From contig CANJII010000004.1 in NCBI GenBank assembly GCA_947474435.1, positions 1-64,000 of the forward strand: a stretch of 64,000 nt of DNA. Direction: 5' to 3'. The DNA comes from Chitinophagaceae bacterium. GTDB lineage: Bacteria > Bacteroidota > Bacteroidia > Chitinophagales > UBA10324. Below, in pieces: positions 1-8,836 of this stretch; position 1 is the first letter of the stretch; every line of letters begins with the position of its first letter. Position numbers and translations under genes: made by a program. Below the pieces are notes generated by a model. The model saw only the letters and a program-made list of their open reading frames with translations, was not told the DNA's origin and searched no databases.

Positions 1-221
1 GGTATTCCATTCGCTCTTACATAAACCCAGCTTGATGAATACAATACAGTTTTCACATTTGCGGAATCATTATCCTGAATAACAGTTGAATTGCCACTCA
101 CATAATGTTGACCTTTTATTCCGGTAGTGTTTTGAATCCATGAACTGATGGCAGGATTTGTTTGTGCAAACACCAGTTGAGTACTTGCAATAAACAGGAG
201 CGTTACTAATTGTTTTTTCAT
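1..221 (-). CDS. YHYH-type secreted protein, N-terminal part (runs off the window)
   Basis: Reading leftward from an ATG at 221, the frame stays open to the window edge (73 codons). It encodes a signal peptide (MKKQLVTLL start, hydrophobic core, cut near FAQ) followed by a mature start with the pattern SWIQNTTG, HYVSGNST and VYVRANGIP. These resemble the N-termini of Bacteroidota proteins annotated as YHYH domain proteins; the YHYH motif itself would lie beyond the edge, so the name is a family-level guess. The gene starts only 7 nt after the stop of the arylsulfotransferase-like gene and is the fifth cistron of the redox operon. The C-terminus is missing, so a sorting domain cannot be checked. 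Confidence 0.65.
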   Translation of the reverse strand, partial: MKKQLVTLLFIASTQLVFAQTNPAISSWIQNTTGIKGQHYVSGNSTVIQDNDSANVKTVLYSSSWVYVRANGI

Positions 222-228
222 TGGGGAA

Positions 229-1866
229 TTATTGTTGGTGAATTAATTTGATGATTGAAATTTTTGATGCTGAATTTATTTTGAGGAAATAAATTCCGTT
301 GAGTAAAAGTGAAAAATCATTTGATGCTATTTCAATACCTGAAAATATTATTTGCCCCATGGAATTACTTAGTTGGTAATTTTCTTTTTCAGTTTTGGAT
401 ACAACTTTAATAGTTGATGAAAAAGGATTGGGAAATACTTCATCATTATCAGTTGATACAATTGCAGGAACATTCGTTTCAGGAAGCATGGTACAACTGT
501 ACGACAATGGATTCAATTCAATCGGATCGCCAGGTGTTAATGTCAATCCGTTGAATCCCGGATAGGTTGTTTCGTAAAATGTGCATCTGAAAACTGAATT
601 ATTAGTAGGAGTTGTTCCTTGTGAAATTATTGAACCTGCTTGTCCGACAGGGCTTACATATTTCCACACAATATTTTCAGCGGTATCAATTTCAAAAAAA
701 TTTCCTTTCGGACCTTCACAAATTAATGTATGCCCATTTGTTAATCGTTGAGCCCCTGAAATATTCATTGCATAAAAACTGGTTGGAGTTGTTGCCTGAT
801 ATGACCAATAAGCTGAAGAAGGTAAGTAGGATTGACCTACGCTTAATGAATAATCGCCATTACCATTAACAGGAGGCGCAATAATATCGATAGTAGAAAA
901 ATTTCCTGCGGGCCGACCAATACCATTATTGAATATCATAATGTTTCCTGCATCATTCAATCCACTCTCAATCCACTGAGGGTTGTGTTGGCCGAACAGT
1001 TTTTGATCTGTTGCAAGACCTCTGCCGTATGCTTCCGGATTTCCCCATCGATATAAAAAATCACCTCCCTTGTTGTGGGTGCCACCTGTGTGAGATACAG
1101 CTTGTGAAGTAGTGGTGCTATGATCAATGATGTAAAATTCATTTTGATTGTGTGCACTCAAAATAATCTGATCCAATGCAGCATTGTAATCAAGACCGTT
1201 ACAGTGAAGCCAATCAGCTTGAGTGCCAAGATTGTAATTAAGATTTATTAATTCCGGATGATCAGCAACCACACCATAGTTTGGTTTTGTCTGATCGAAA
1301 TCCTGAATCAAATGATCCCATGCATACCATTCCCAAACCACATTTCCTCCGGATGCACCTACAGGTTGTATTTCAACAATTTTATCACTCCATACAACTG
1401 TTCCAATATTTGCAGGATTAGCACCAGCGGCAATTGCTTCGGCAGCAGTTTTTAAATCATACGAAATGGCTAATACATTTCCGTTTGGTAAAATTCTTAT
1501 ATCGTGATGCTGACATTCTGTAGAATTTGAAATGGTGTAGGTCCATGTAATATTTCCGGCCCAATCAAATCTTTCTATAATACCCCCTAAACCACCTGCA
1601 TTGAATGTTGCATTATTAAGCTTCCCAGTTCTCAATAAAGATCCATCTTCCAGAAAATAACACGATTGCCCCGGTTGATGATTGCTGGTCCATGAATGAA
1701 CCTGGTAGCCACATTTATCAATGAGATAAGTAGTATTTCCAAAATTCGGGGCGAACAAAACATATCCAATCTGTGAGCCGGAAGTTTGTGGGAATAACCC
1801 AACTGTTTGTGCATTTGAAAATTGAATTGCAATAAGAAGAAATAAGATTGAAATTAATTTTTTCAT
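229..1866 (-). CDS. Arylsulfotransferase-like secreted protein with T9SS type A sorting domain
   Basis: A 545-residue protein with a signal peptide (about 1-19) and a long beta-propeller-like body with repeats such as LIDKCGYQVHSW, ILPNGNVLAISYD and LTNGHTLICEG. Together with HHDIRILPNGN this matches the ASST (aryl-sulfate sulfotransferase / arylsulfotransferase) family, in which histidines carry the sulfuryl group. Whether this member is catalytic is not known; many Bacteroidota members are just called aryl-sulfate sulfotransferase. From about residue 475 (VFPNPFSS, then GIYFLKI) it has a type A sorting domain, so it is probably exported by T9SS to the cell surface. It lies 22 nt after the thioredoxin-like gene and 7 nt before the YHYH-type gene, hence co-transcribed. 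Confidence 0.82.
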   Translation of the reverse strand: MKKLISILFLLIAIQFSNAQTVGLFPQTSGSQIGYVLFAPNFGNTTYLIDKCGYQVHSWTSNHQPGQSCYFLEDGSLLRTGKLNNATFNAGGLGGIIERFDWAGNITWTYTISNSTECQHHDIRILPNGNVLAISYDLKTAAEAIAAGANPANIGTVVWSDKIVEIQPVGASGGNVVWEWYAWDHLIQDFDQTKPNYGVVADHPELINLNYNLGTQADWLHCNGLDYNAALDQIILSAHNQNEFYIIDHSTTTSQAVSHTGGTHNKGGDFLYRWGNPEAYGRGLATDQKLFGQHNPQWIESGLNDAGNIMIFNNGIGRPAGNFSTIDIIAPPVNGNGDYSLSVGQSYLPSSAYWSYQATTPTSFYAMNISGAQRLTNGHTLICEGPKGNFFEIDTAENIVWKYVSPVGQAGSIISQGTTPTNNSVFRCTFYETTYPGFNGLTLTPGDPIELNPLSYSCTMLPETNVPAIVSTDNDEVFPNPFSSTIKVVSKTEKENYQLSNSMGQIIFSGIEIASNDFSLLLNGIYFLKINSASKISIIKLIHQQ

Positions 1867-1888
1867 TGAATTAGAATGTGAAGGGAAT

Positions 1889-2491
1889 TTATTTTCGGAA
1901 ATGAATTTGACAGCCGATTGATTTTGTTTCAGGAATAGAAACTTTTTTACTTTTTAATAATTCATCAACCGCGTCAGAAACATAATGATGTTGCACTTTA
2001 TCCGGTTCTGCACCATTATCATCAATTGCTCCGCTGTATTTAATGGTCCAATTGTTTTTTTCTTTCCATAGAATAAATGCGTGTGGAGTTTTTTGCGCGC
2101 CGAAATTTTTTGCAGCCAATTGCTCTCCATCACATAGATAAGGAAAATTGAAATTTTCATTCTTGGCCTTTTCAATCATCTTTAAAAAGGAATCTTCGGC
2201 GTATGTAATGGTATCACTTGAACATATTGCAATTAGCGGTACGCCAAGGTTTTTATATTTTGAATTTAACCCGTTCAATCTTTCAGGATACAATTTTGCA
2301 AACGGACAATGATTGCAGGTAAAAACAATTATGAAACCTTTAGCGCTCGGATAATCTTTTAACGAAACAAAATTTCCACCTACATTTTTTAAATGAAAAT
2401 CATAACTTGATTTATTGCCTTTGATACTGAATCCCAGGGACAAAACGCAAATGGCAACAAGGAGTGAAAAATCGAAAATATTTTTAATCAT
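1889..2491 (-). CDS. Thioredoxin-fold (AhpC/TSA-redoxin type) exported protein
   Basis: A 200-residue protein with an N-terminal hydrophobic segment (about 8-22) that can act as signal or anchor, then a thioredoxin fold. The active-site-like motif is Cys59-Asn-His-Cys62 followed by PFAK; downstream FGAQKTPHAFILW holds the cis-proline (TP) of the fold. This CNHCPFAK pattern is typical of the stand-alone thioredoxin family / redoxin proteins of Bacteroidota. A disulfide reductase or peroxide-detoxifying role in the periplasm is likely. Its ATG overlaps the stop of the upstream TlpA-like gene by 4 nt (ATGA), a sign of translational coupling. Two different thioredoxins next to a multicopper oxidase suggest thiol or copper handling. 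Confidence 0.85.
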   Translation of the reverse strand: MIKNIFDFSLLVAICVLSLGFSIKGNKSSYDFHLKNVGGNFVSLKDYPSAKGFIIVFTCNHCPFAKLYPERLNGLNSKYKNLGVPLIAICSSDTITYAEDSFLKMIEKAKNENFNFPYLCDGEQLAAKNFGAQKTPHAFILWKEKNNWTIKYSGAIDDNGAEPDKVQHHYVSDAVDELLKSKKVSIPETKSIGCQIHFRK

Positions 2492-2985
2492 TTAACCAGT
2501 TTATTTAGTATTTCAAGTGACATTGGTTCGATGAAAAATTTTTTATATTTTTTTTCATTGTTAAGAATCATTGTTGCGGGTATTGAACCACTCCATTTTT
2601 TATCAACCATGTTTATCCATTTATCAGCATTAGTTTCGTTCAGTAAAAAAACCGTTTCATTGATTTTAAATTTTTCAATTAGTTGCGGCAATGTCTTTAT
2701 GGAATCTTTTTTCATATCCAAACTCACAAAAATCATTTTAACCTTTTCATTCTTGTGCTGATCTGAGAAGGAAACAAAATCAGGCAACTCATTCAGGCAA
2801 GGCAAACACCATGATGCAAAAAAGTGGATGAAGTATGTTGTGTCACTTTTATTTGAATATATTTTTTGCAACGAATTAAAATTTATTACTTGAACATTTT
2901 GTGCATGAATTTTTTCAAAAGATGAAATAATCAGTATGAAAAAAAGACAAATTAAATTTCTATTCAACAACAATTTTTTTAACAA
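2488..2985 (-). CDS. TlpA-like periplasmic thioredoxin
   Basis: A 165-residue protein with a signal/anchor segment (about 11-28) and the motif Trp59-Cys-Leu-Pro-Cys63 after FIHFFAS, diagnostic of TlpA/ResA-like disulfide oxidoreductases. The cis-proline region is SIPATMILN. The frame opens at a TTG at 2985, 26 nt inside the end of the multicopper oxidase gene; a second TTG at 2967 (giving a start at NRNLICLFF) would cut that overlap to 8 nt, and no ATG is available. It overlaps the next gene by 4 nt. ResA/TlpA relatives reduce disulfides for cytochrome c or copper-centre maturation; the link here to a copper oxidase is inference. Confidence 0.85.
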   Translation of the reverse strand: MLKKLLLNRNLICLFFILIISSFEKIHAQNVQVINFNSLQKIYSNKSDTTYFIHFFASWCLPCLNELPDFVSFSDQHKNEKVKMIFVSLDMKKDSIKTLPQLIEKFKINETVFLLNETNADKWINMVDKKWSGSIPATMILNNEKKYKKFFIEPMSLEILNKLVK

Positions 2986-4687
2986 TTGTTTGTTTTGATT
3001 TTTCGTCAGTCAGTTGTAAAAAATAATTTCCCGAAATCAAATGACTGATATCAATTCCATTTTGAATTTTTGGCTGAGGAAGCATGTAAATTGTTCTTCC
3101 AATCGCATCGCAGATATTTATGTAATAAACTTTTGTGGTTGGGTCATTTAATGCAATGAATAATTTATTAGTTGCCGGATTTGGAAATAAGGTAAAATCA
3201 AAAGAACCTGAAGAAAGATTATTCTCTGATGTCGAGGAAAAATCTTTAACAACAAATTGTCCCATCATTCCTTCATCTTCATGCAATGAAATATGGCAAT
3301 GAAACATAAAGGGATGAAGGCTGTCAGCATAATCTTCAAACTTCGCTATGAATTTCACAACTGAAGGAGTGTTTCCTGTTTTGCCCGGAATAAAAACAAC
3401 ATCTTTCCATCCTGCTTGCGCTGCTGCAGGAGCCGCACCGTTGACAGAAATAATATTGAATTCAACATCATGAATATGAAACGGATGCCCGAATACAGAT
3501 GAGCTTGTTATTTGCCATATCTCAGTATTATTTAACGGCACTTCATATTCAATGTGATTAAGGTCAAATAATTTATGATTAAGTATAAATGCATTTGGCC
3601 CAAGAATCGGGGGATTGGTGACACCGGTACTATCACTAATCGTAAGTAGCCGGGTAATATTTGCGTCAGCAACATTTAATAAAACATTTGTATTTAGTGT
3701 TGTTGGTATTGTAGTGATAGGAGCCCCTGTTTGTGCTGTAATATTTAAATGAAGCATATTAAAATCTGCATGACCAAGTGCATTTGCGAATGGTCCGTTC
3801 GGAAAATTTTCGCCGCCCGCAATAAATCCGCTCAGTGAAGAATTATATGCTTTCAAATCAACAGAAGTTCCGGACTGACCGTTACAGTCTACCAGAATTT
3901 CAATTCTCTCCCCGGCATGTAATAAATATCTGTTCACTGAAACAGGCGCATCAAGTAAACCACCATCAGAACATATAACAGAGAAATTTCTGTTATCGCT
4001 GAAACCAATATTGTATGAGCGTTCAATGGCTGCATCTAAAATCCGAAAGCGAATAATTTGCTCCGGTACCGAATATTGCGGACGAAGAGTTCCATTTACA
4101 ATCATACTGTCACCATATGGAACGATGGTAAATTGATTAGATGTATTGATATCGCGATCTGTTAAAACCAAGGGAATATCATCAACACCATATGTTCGTG
4201 GCAAAGCCAATGCTGATTCAATATCATCCCTGACAATGATTAAACCACCTAAACCTTTTGTGATTTGTTCTTCAGTCATCATATGCAGATGAGGGTGATA
4301 CCAGTATGTTGCTGCATTATTAGTTACTTTCCAGTATGGTTGCCAAACGGTTCCCGGTGGAATTACCTGGTGAGGTCCGCCATCCATTACTGCGGGCAAG
4401 TGCATTCCATGCCAATGAACAGTAGTTGAATCATTCAGATAACTATGAATGTTCATGTGAACAGTATCTCCTTTATGAAATATTAAAGTTGGTCCCCAGA
4501 AATTTCCATTTACTCCTGCAGTAATAGTTTGCTGACCGGGTAAAAGCTGTTTGAATGTATCCCTTAAAGCCAGATTGAAAGTTGTTCCTGATAATGTATC
4601 AGGTATCCAAAGGGTATTGTAAGATTGAGCAAAAGAATAATTTATTAGAGTTGAGGTTAGAATGATGAATAAATAAATTTTTTTCAT
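2960..4687 (-). CDS. Secreted multicopper oxidase with T9SS type A sorting domain
   Basis: A 575-residue, three-cupredoxin-domain oxidase. A signal peptide spans about 1-20. Copper-binding motifs are all present: His91-Trp-His93, His131-Pro-His133, HPFHIH near 405, and the C-terminal HCHISLHEDEGM (463-474), which gives the type 1 ligands Cys464, His469 and Met474 and the type 3 histidines. Such enzymes oxidise phenols, bilirubin, Cu(I) or Mn(II) while reducing O2 to water; the substrate cannot be read from the sequence. Residues from about 499 (FPNPATN, then GNYFLQL) form a T9SS type A domain, so it should be surface-bound or released rather than periplasmic like CueO. It is the first gene of the operon and diverges from the outer-membrane barrel gene. 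Confidence 0.93.
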   Translation of the reverse strand: MKKIYLFIILTSTLINYSFAQSYNTLWIPDTLSGTTFNLALRDTFKQLLPGQQTITAGVNGNFWGPTLIFHKGDTVHMNIHSYLNDSTTVHWHGMHLPAVMDGGPHQVIPPGTVWQPYWKVTNNAATYWYHPHLHMMTEEQITKGLGGLIIVRDDIESALALPRTYGVDDIPLVLTDRDINTSNQFTIVPYGDSMIVNGTLRPQYSVPEQIIRFRILDAAIERSYNIGFSDNRNFSVICSDGGLLDAPVSVNRYLLHAGERIEILVDCNGQSGTSVDLKAYNSSLSGFIAGGENFPNGPFANALGHADFNMLHLNITAQTGAPITTIPTTLNTNVLLNVADANITRLLTISDSTGVTNPPILGPNAFILNHKLFDLNHIEYEVPLNNTEIWQITSSSVFGHPFHIHDVEFNIISVNGAAPAAAQAGWKDVVFIPGKTGNTPSVVKFIAKFEDYADSLHPFMFHCHISLHEDEGMMGQFVVKDFSSTSENNLSSGSFDFTLFPNPATNKLFIALNDPTTKVYYINICDAIGRTIYMLPQPKIQNGIDISHLISGNYFLQLTDEKSKQTIVKKIVVE

Positions 4688-4720
4688 GGCACTATTTTAA
4701 AATTTGGAAACTTGAAATTG

Positions 4721-4758
4721 CTTGATCAATATCGATTAATTAACCGTAATTAATCAAG
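4721..4758. promoter_or_regulatory. Perfect inverted repeat in divergent promoter region (candidate operator)
   Basis: Arms gattaatta (4734-4742) and taattaatc (4747-4755) are exact reverse complements separated by 4 nt. Outside them, cttgat at 4721-4726 and atcaag at 4753-4758 add a second, overlapping inverted pair. It sits between the multicopper oxidase operon (start 4687) and the barrel gene (start 4892), with no coding sequence, where a dimeric regulator of both could bind. No regulator is encoded nearby, so the binder is unknown. Confidence 0.45.
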
Positions 4759-4836
4759 GATTAAAGCAATAGTATTTCTCAAATTAAATTTGTCAAAATA
4801 GAGTAGGTAAAACGAACAGATGTGTCGGAGTTTCTA

Positions 4837-4869
4837 TTGAAACCGCTATTTCTTCAAAGGCTATATTTG
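4837..4869 (+). promoter_or_regulatory. Candidate Bacteroidota-type promoter of the TonB-type barrel gene
   Basis: A full TAnnTTTG -7 box (TATATTTG, 4862-4869) lies 22 nt before the ATG. A TTG at 4837-4839 is 22 nt upstream of the box, near the usual 19-21 nt spacing for the -33 element. Such motifs also occur by chance in AT-rich DNA. Confidence 0.5.
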
Positions 4870-4891
4870 GCAACTCATTTTATTCAGCGGC

Positions 4892-7522
4892 ATGATGAAA
4901 CAATTTTTTTTCTTTTTCTCCCTCTCTTTTTTAATCATTAATAATTCATTCGCACAAATGCCCAAGGGTGGATTTGGCAAGCAAATGAATGTCGGGCATT
5001 TTTATGGAAGAGTGATTGATGCCACTACAAAAAAAGGAATTGAATTCGCCACCGTTCAGTTAACTCAAAGCAGAATGGATAGTGTTACACAGCAACCAAA
5101 AGATGTGGTGATTGCCGGTCAGTTGTCAAAAACAAATGGTGATTTCAGTCTGGAAAATTTATCGGTAATGGGCGAATACAAATTACAGATCACAGCGATG
5201 GGATATGGTTTGTATGAAAAAAAATTATCGTTCAATGTAAAAATGGGCCAGGGTGGAATGCAGCAAATGATGAATGCGGTTGATAAAGACCTCGGGAATA
5301 TTTCACTGGAAATTACTGCTGTTAATTTGAATGAAGTAGTAGTGACCAACGAAACCGGAATGTTCGAAATGAAAATTGACAAGAAGGTTTACAATGTTGG
5401 AAAAGATGCTTCCAATGCAGGAGGAACCGCTGAAGATGTTTTGAAAAAAGTGCCTTCGGTAAATGTGGATATTGACGGAAATGTAACCATGCGAAATGCA
5501 GCACCGCAAATTATGGTGGATGGAAGGCCTTCAACTTTATCAGTTGACCAGATTCCGGCCGACGCAATAGAAACCATTGAAGTGATTTCAAACCCTTCTG
5601 CAAAGTTTGATGCGAGTGGTGGTGGCGGAGGTATTTTAAATATTGTTTTGAAGAAAAACAGAAAGCCCGGTTACAACGGAAACATTCGCGCCGGCATTGA
5701 TTCAAGATTAAAGTTTAATTCAGGAGGAGAACTGAACAACCGACAGGGAAAAGTAAATATGTTTTTAAGCGGTATGTTCAATCAACGCAAATCAATTGTG
5801 GAGGGACAAACAGAGCGCTCGTATAAATTATTGATTCCCGGAATTGATTTATTGCAGACCGATACTTCCATCACAAAAGGATTTATGGGATTTGGTCGTG
5901 GAGGGTTTGACTGGTTCGTGAATAACCGAAACACACTCACCGTTTTTGGAATGTATAACCGCGGCTCATTTCATCCAACCGGCGAATTATTTTCTGAAAC
6001 CGATACTGTTTATTCTGATTCAACAGTTACCACTTCATCCGTTCGAAACACAAGTACCGCCCGCGATTTTCAAAACATCGGAACCGGAATTTCTTTCAAG
6101 CACATTTATCCGAAGGAAGGAAAATACTGGTCGGCAGATGTTAATTATAACAAAAGCAATTCGGCAAACGCAGGCGATTATCAAACTCAATATTATGGAG
6201 TTGATGGAAATGCATTTGGAAATTCGGTTCTGCAAAAAATAAAAGGCAGTGGCGATATTCAATTTCTCACCGCGCAAACCGATTATGTAAATCCAATTTC
6301 GGAAAAAATAAAAATTGAAACAGGATTGCGCTGCGCGGTGAGACAGTACAACAGTTCATCAACCAATTCAATCTTTAATTACGATAGCAGCGAGTATCAA
6401 ATCATTCCATCTGATGTAAGTGATTATAAATATACCGACCAGATTTATGCCGCCTACTTTACTTTCACTCAGCAATTAAAAAAGTTTGGATACCAGTTAG
6501 GTTTGCGCGGTGAAAGTTCTTTTTACACCGGAGAAATTATCAGCAACCAGGTTAAATACGACCACACTTATCCGGTGAGTTTATTTCCAAGCGGGTTCAT
6601 GAGTTACAAGGTTAATGATGATAATAGTTTTCAGTTTAACTATTCGCGCAAGATTAATCGCCCTACTTTTTTTCAGTTGCTTCCTTATACCGATTATACC
6701 GATTCACTCAATCTAACCCGTGGAAATGCTGATTTGATGCCTGAGTTTGTGAATTCACTCGAAGTCAATTTTCAAAAAATATTTGATCGCAAAAACAACA
6801 TGTTGGTTTCGGTGTATTATAAAAACACAACTGGCATTATTACCAACTACCAGGTTTTTGAATTCGATTCGGTGTTAAATCATGGCGCAATCATTTCAAC
6901 TTATGCCAATGCAAATTCAAGTTATGCCTATGGCGTGGAACTAACCACGCAAAATGCCATTACCAAGTGGTTCGATTTATCGTTCAATGCAAACGCTTAC
7001 AATTCGTATATCAACGGAACAAACCTTGTTGAGAATTTGAGTAACAAGCAATTCAGTTGGGTCACAAAAGTGAATACGACTTTTAAAATCCCCAAGAATT
7101 TTACCTTACAAATCTCAGGCGACTATCGTTCTAAAACAGCTTTGCAGGTTGGCGGAAACAGTCAAGGAAGAATGGGAGGTGGAATGGGTGGAGGAGGCGG
7201 AATGGGCGGTGGCGGCTACTTTGGTGGAACCACAACTACTGCTCAGGGTTATACTAAACCAACCTACGGAATTGATGCTTCTGTAAAATATGAATTCATG
7301 AAAAACAAAGCGGCCTCACTTTCATTCAGTATTTCCGATATTTTTAAAACCAAGAAAAATATAACTTACTCCTCTTCTGAATTTTTTACGCAGACAGTTG
7401 ACCGCCGCCGCGATGCGCAGGTATTTAAACTCAATTTCAATTACCGATTCGGAAAATTTGATGTCTCACTCTTCAAGCGCAAGAACATGAACATGGATAT
7501 GCCTGATGTTCCAATGCAATAG
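4892..7522 (+). CDS. TonB-dependent-receptor-like outer-membrane barrel (carboxypeptidase-regulatory N-domain, OMP_b-brl_3 type)
   Basis: An 876-residue protein: signal peptide about 1-21, a carboxypeptidase-regulatory-like domain (about 36-150, GRVIDATTKKGIEFATV), the linker LNEVVVT, a plug-like domain (about 155-255, with VPSVNVDIDGNV and MVDGRPSTL), and a large barrel of alternating aromatic strands. The plug and barrel fit the outer membrane beta-barrel family common in Bacteroidota, which sits beside classical TonB receptors. Substrate is unknown. Around residues 758-780 there is a Gly/Met-rich stretch with four methionines, and the tail ends with Met-rich KNMNMDM. Its divergent pairing with a multicopper oxidase makes metal or small-molecule uptake an attractive guess only. 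Its stop codon directly abuts the stop of the convergent sigma gene. Confidence 0.87.
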   Translation: MMKQFFFFFSLSFLIINNSFAQMPKGGFGKQMNVGHFYGRVIDATTKKGIEFATVQLTQSRMDSVTQQPKDVVIAGQLSKTNGDFSLENLSVMGEYKLQITAMGYGLYEKKLSFNVKMGQGGMQQMMNAVDKDLGNISLEITAVNLNEVVVTNETGMFEMKIDKKVYNVGKDASNAGGTAEDVLKKVPSVNVDIDGNVTMRNAAPQIMVDGRPSTLSVDQIPADAIETIEVISNPSAKFDASGGGGGILNIVLKKNRKPGYNGNIRAGIDSRLKFNSGGELNNRQGKVNMFLSGMFNQRKSIVEGQTERSYKLLIPGIDLLQTDTSITKGFMGFGRGGFDWFVNNRNTLTVFGMYNRGSFHPTGELFSETDTVYSDSTVTTSSVRNTSTARDFQNIGTGISFKHIYPKEGKYWSADVNYNKSNSANAGDYQTQYYGVDGNAFGNSVLQKIKGSGDIQFLTAQTDYVNPISEKIKIETGLRCAVRQYNSSSTNSIFNYDSSEYQIIPSDVSDYKYTDQIYAAYFTFTQQLKKFGYQLGLRGESSFYTGEIISNQVKYDHTYPVSLFPSGFMSYKVNDDNSFQFNYSRKINRPTFFQLLPYTDYTDSLNLTRGNADLMPEFVNSLEVNFQKIFDRKNNMLVSVYYKNTTGIITNYQVFEFDSVLNHGAIISTYANANSSYAYGVELTTQNAITKWFDLSFNANAYNSYINGTNLVENLSNKQFSWVTKVNTTFKIPKNFTLQISGDYRSKTALQVGGNSQGRMGGGMGGGGGMGGGGYFGGTTTTAQGYTKPTYGIDASVKYEFMKNKAASLSFSISDIFKTKKNITYSSSEFFTQTVDRRRDAQVFKLNFNYRFGKFDVSLFKRKNMNMDMPDVPMQ

Positions 7523-8836
7523 TTAGTTCAGCAGCGAAATAATTTTTTCCTTCAGAATTTTTTTCTCCGCATCAGATTGTGTTAGTCGCGCTGCATTTTC
7601 AAAATATTTTTTTGCCTCAACCGAATGATGCAATCGGGAATGAATTTCGCCAAGCAAACTGTGATAGAGATAAAATGTTTCCATTTTCTTTTTATCTGAA
7701 ATGTTTTCGAGTGAGGCAAGCGCTTCTGCTGCTCCATGAACTTCCATTACTGCAACTGCTTTATTTAATTCTGTTACAGGTGACGAAGAAATCCGGCAAA
7801 GCAATTCGTACAACTCTAATATTTTCTGCCAGTTTGTTTTACTGAAACTTTCTGCCTTGCAATGTTCGAATGCAATGGCTGCTTCAATATGGTAAGTGCT
7901 GAGTTCATTTCCGAAAGCAGCTTTGTTTAGGTATTCGCTTCCTAAAAAAATCAAATCAAAATTCCATTTACTTCTATCCTGATAAGGGAGTAAAATAATT
8001 TCTCCTTCTGATGTTAACCGGCTTTCACTTCTTGCTGCATGAAAACACATCAATGCCATTAACGCAAAAACTTCGGGTAATTGTGTGTGCTGATTTTCAG
8101 TGAGGAGTTTACAAAGCATCATGGCTTCGTCAATCAAATCTTCGCGAATGAGTTGCTCTGCATTTGTTGAATTGTATCCTTCATTGAATAGTAGATAAAT
8201 GGAATTGAGCACTGCATCGGTTCTGCTTTTTAATTCTTCAGTTGATGGAATGGCAAGTTTTATTTTTTTCTCTCTGAAAAACTCCTTGGTGCGATACAAT
8301 CTTTTTGAAACAGTATCTTCAGAAGTGAGAAATGATTTTGCAATTTCGGCGGTACTGAAACCGCAAAGTGTTTTTAAGATGAGCGTGATTTGATTCTCTT
8401 CCGAAATTTCCGGATGACAACAAGCGAACATCATTCTGAGTAAATCATCTTTTACAATTTCATCTTTCCAGAGAGTTTCCATTGTTGTGGCAAGTGTATA
8501 TTCTGATGTCAGCAGTTTGCGTTCATTGTCGCTGAAATCATATTGCAGTGAATGTTTGTTTCTGCGGATAATATCTATCGCTTTATTTTTTGCTACCCGA
8601 AACAACCAAGCCGAAGGATTATCTGGAATGCCCTTCAGTTTCCAAATACTGATTGCATCAATGAAGGTTTGCTGCACCACATCTTCGGCGGTTTCTAAAT
8701 TTTCTGTTCCGAATATTTTTGTTAAAACAGAAACCATCTTCCCCGAATCATGACGGAAAAGATGGTCTGTTAATTTATTAATGTTGTAAGATGTGTTCAA
8801 ATTATTTAGCTCGCAATCGGTTGTTCTTCGCCTCAT
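7523..8836 (-). CDS. ECF42-type RNA polymerase sigma factor with DUF6596/TPR-like C-terminal extension
   Basis: A 437-residue protein. The N-terminal 190 residues contain sigma-70 region 2 (DVVQQTFIDAISIWK; SAWLFRVAKNKAIDIIRR) and region 4 (TLCGFSTAEIAKSFLTSEDTVSKRLYRTKEF). The remaining about 240 residues form an all-helical extension (LLFNEGYNST, LIREDLIDEAMMLCKLL) like the DUF6596 domain that defines ECF42 sigma factors. ECF42 proteins have no anti-sigma factor; they are typically linked to DGPF/YCII proteins, as here (9803-10153). The ATG at 8836 overlaps the previous gene by 35 nt; a TTG 12 codons further in is an alternative. Stop TAA abuts the barrel gene's stop with no spacer. Confidence 0.9.
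   Translation of the reverse strand: MRRRTTDCELNNLNTSYNINKLTDHLFRHDSGKMVSVLTKIFGTENLETAEDVVQQTFIDAISIWKLKGIPDNPSAWLFRVAKNKAIDIIRRNKHSLQYDFSDNERKLLTSEYTLATTMETLWKDEIVKDDLLRMMFACCHPEISEENQITLILKTLCGFSTAEIAKSFLTSEDTVSKRLYRTKEFFREKKIKLAIPSTEELKSRTDAVLNSIYLLFNEGYNSTNAEQLIREDLIDEAMMLCKLLTENQHTQLPEVFALMALMCFHAARSESRLTSEGEIILLPYQDRSKWNFDLIFLGSEYLNKAAFGNELSTYHIEAAIAFEHCKAESFSKTNWQKILELYELLCRISSSPVTELNKAVAVMEVHGAAEALASLENISDKKKMETFYLYHSLLGEIHSRLHHSVEAKKYFENAARLTQSDAEKKILKEKIISLLN

Noticed and set aside
4892-7522. Classical TonB-box receptor with a known siderophore substrate
   Set aside because: The N-domain and barrel fit the generic outer-membrane barrel family; no residues point to a specific ligand.
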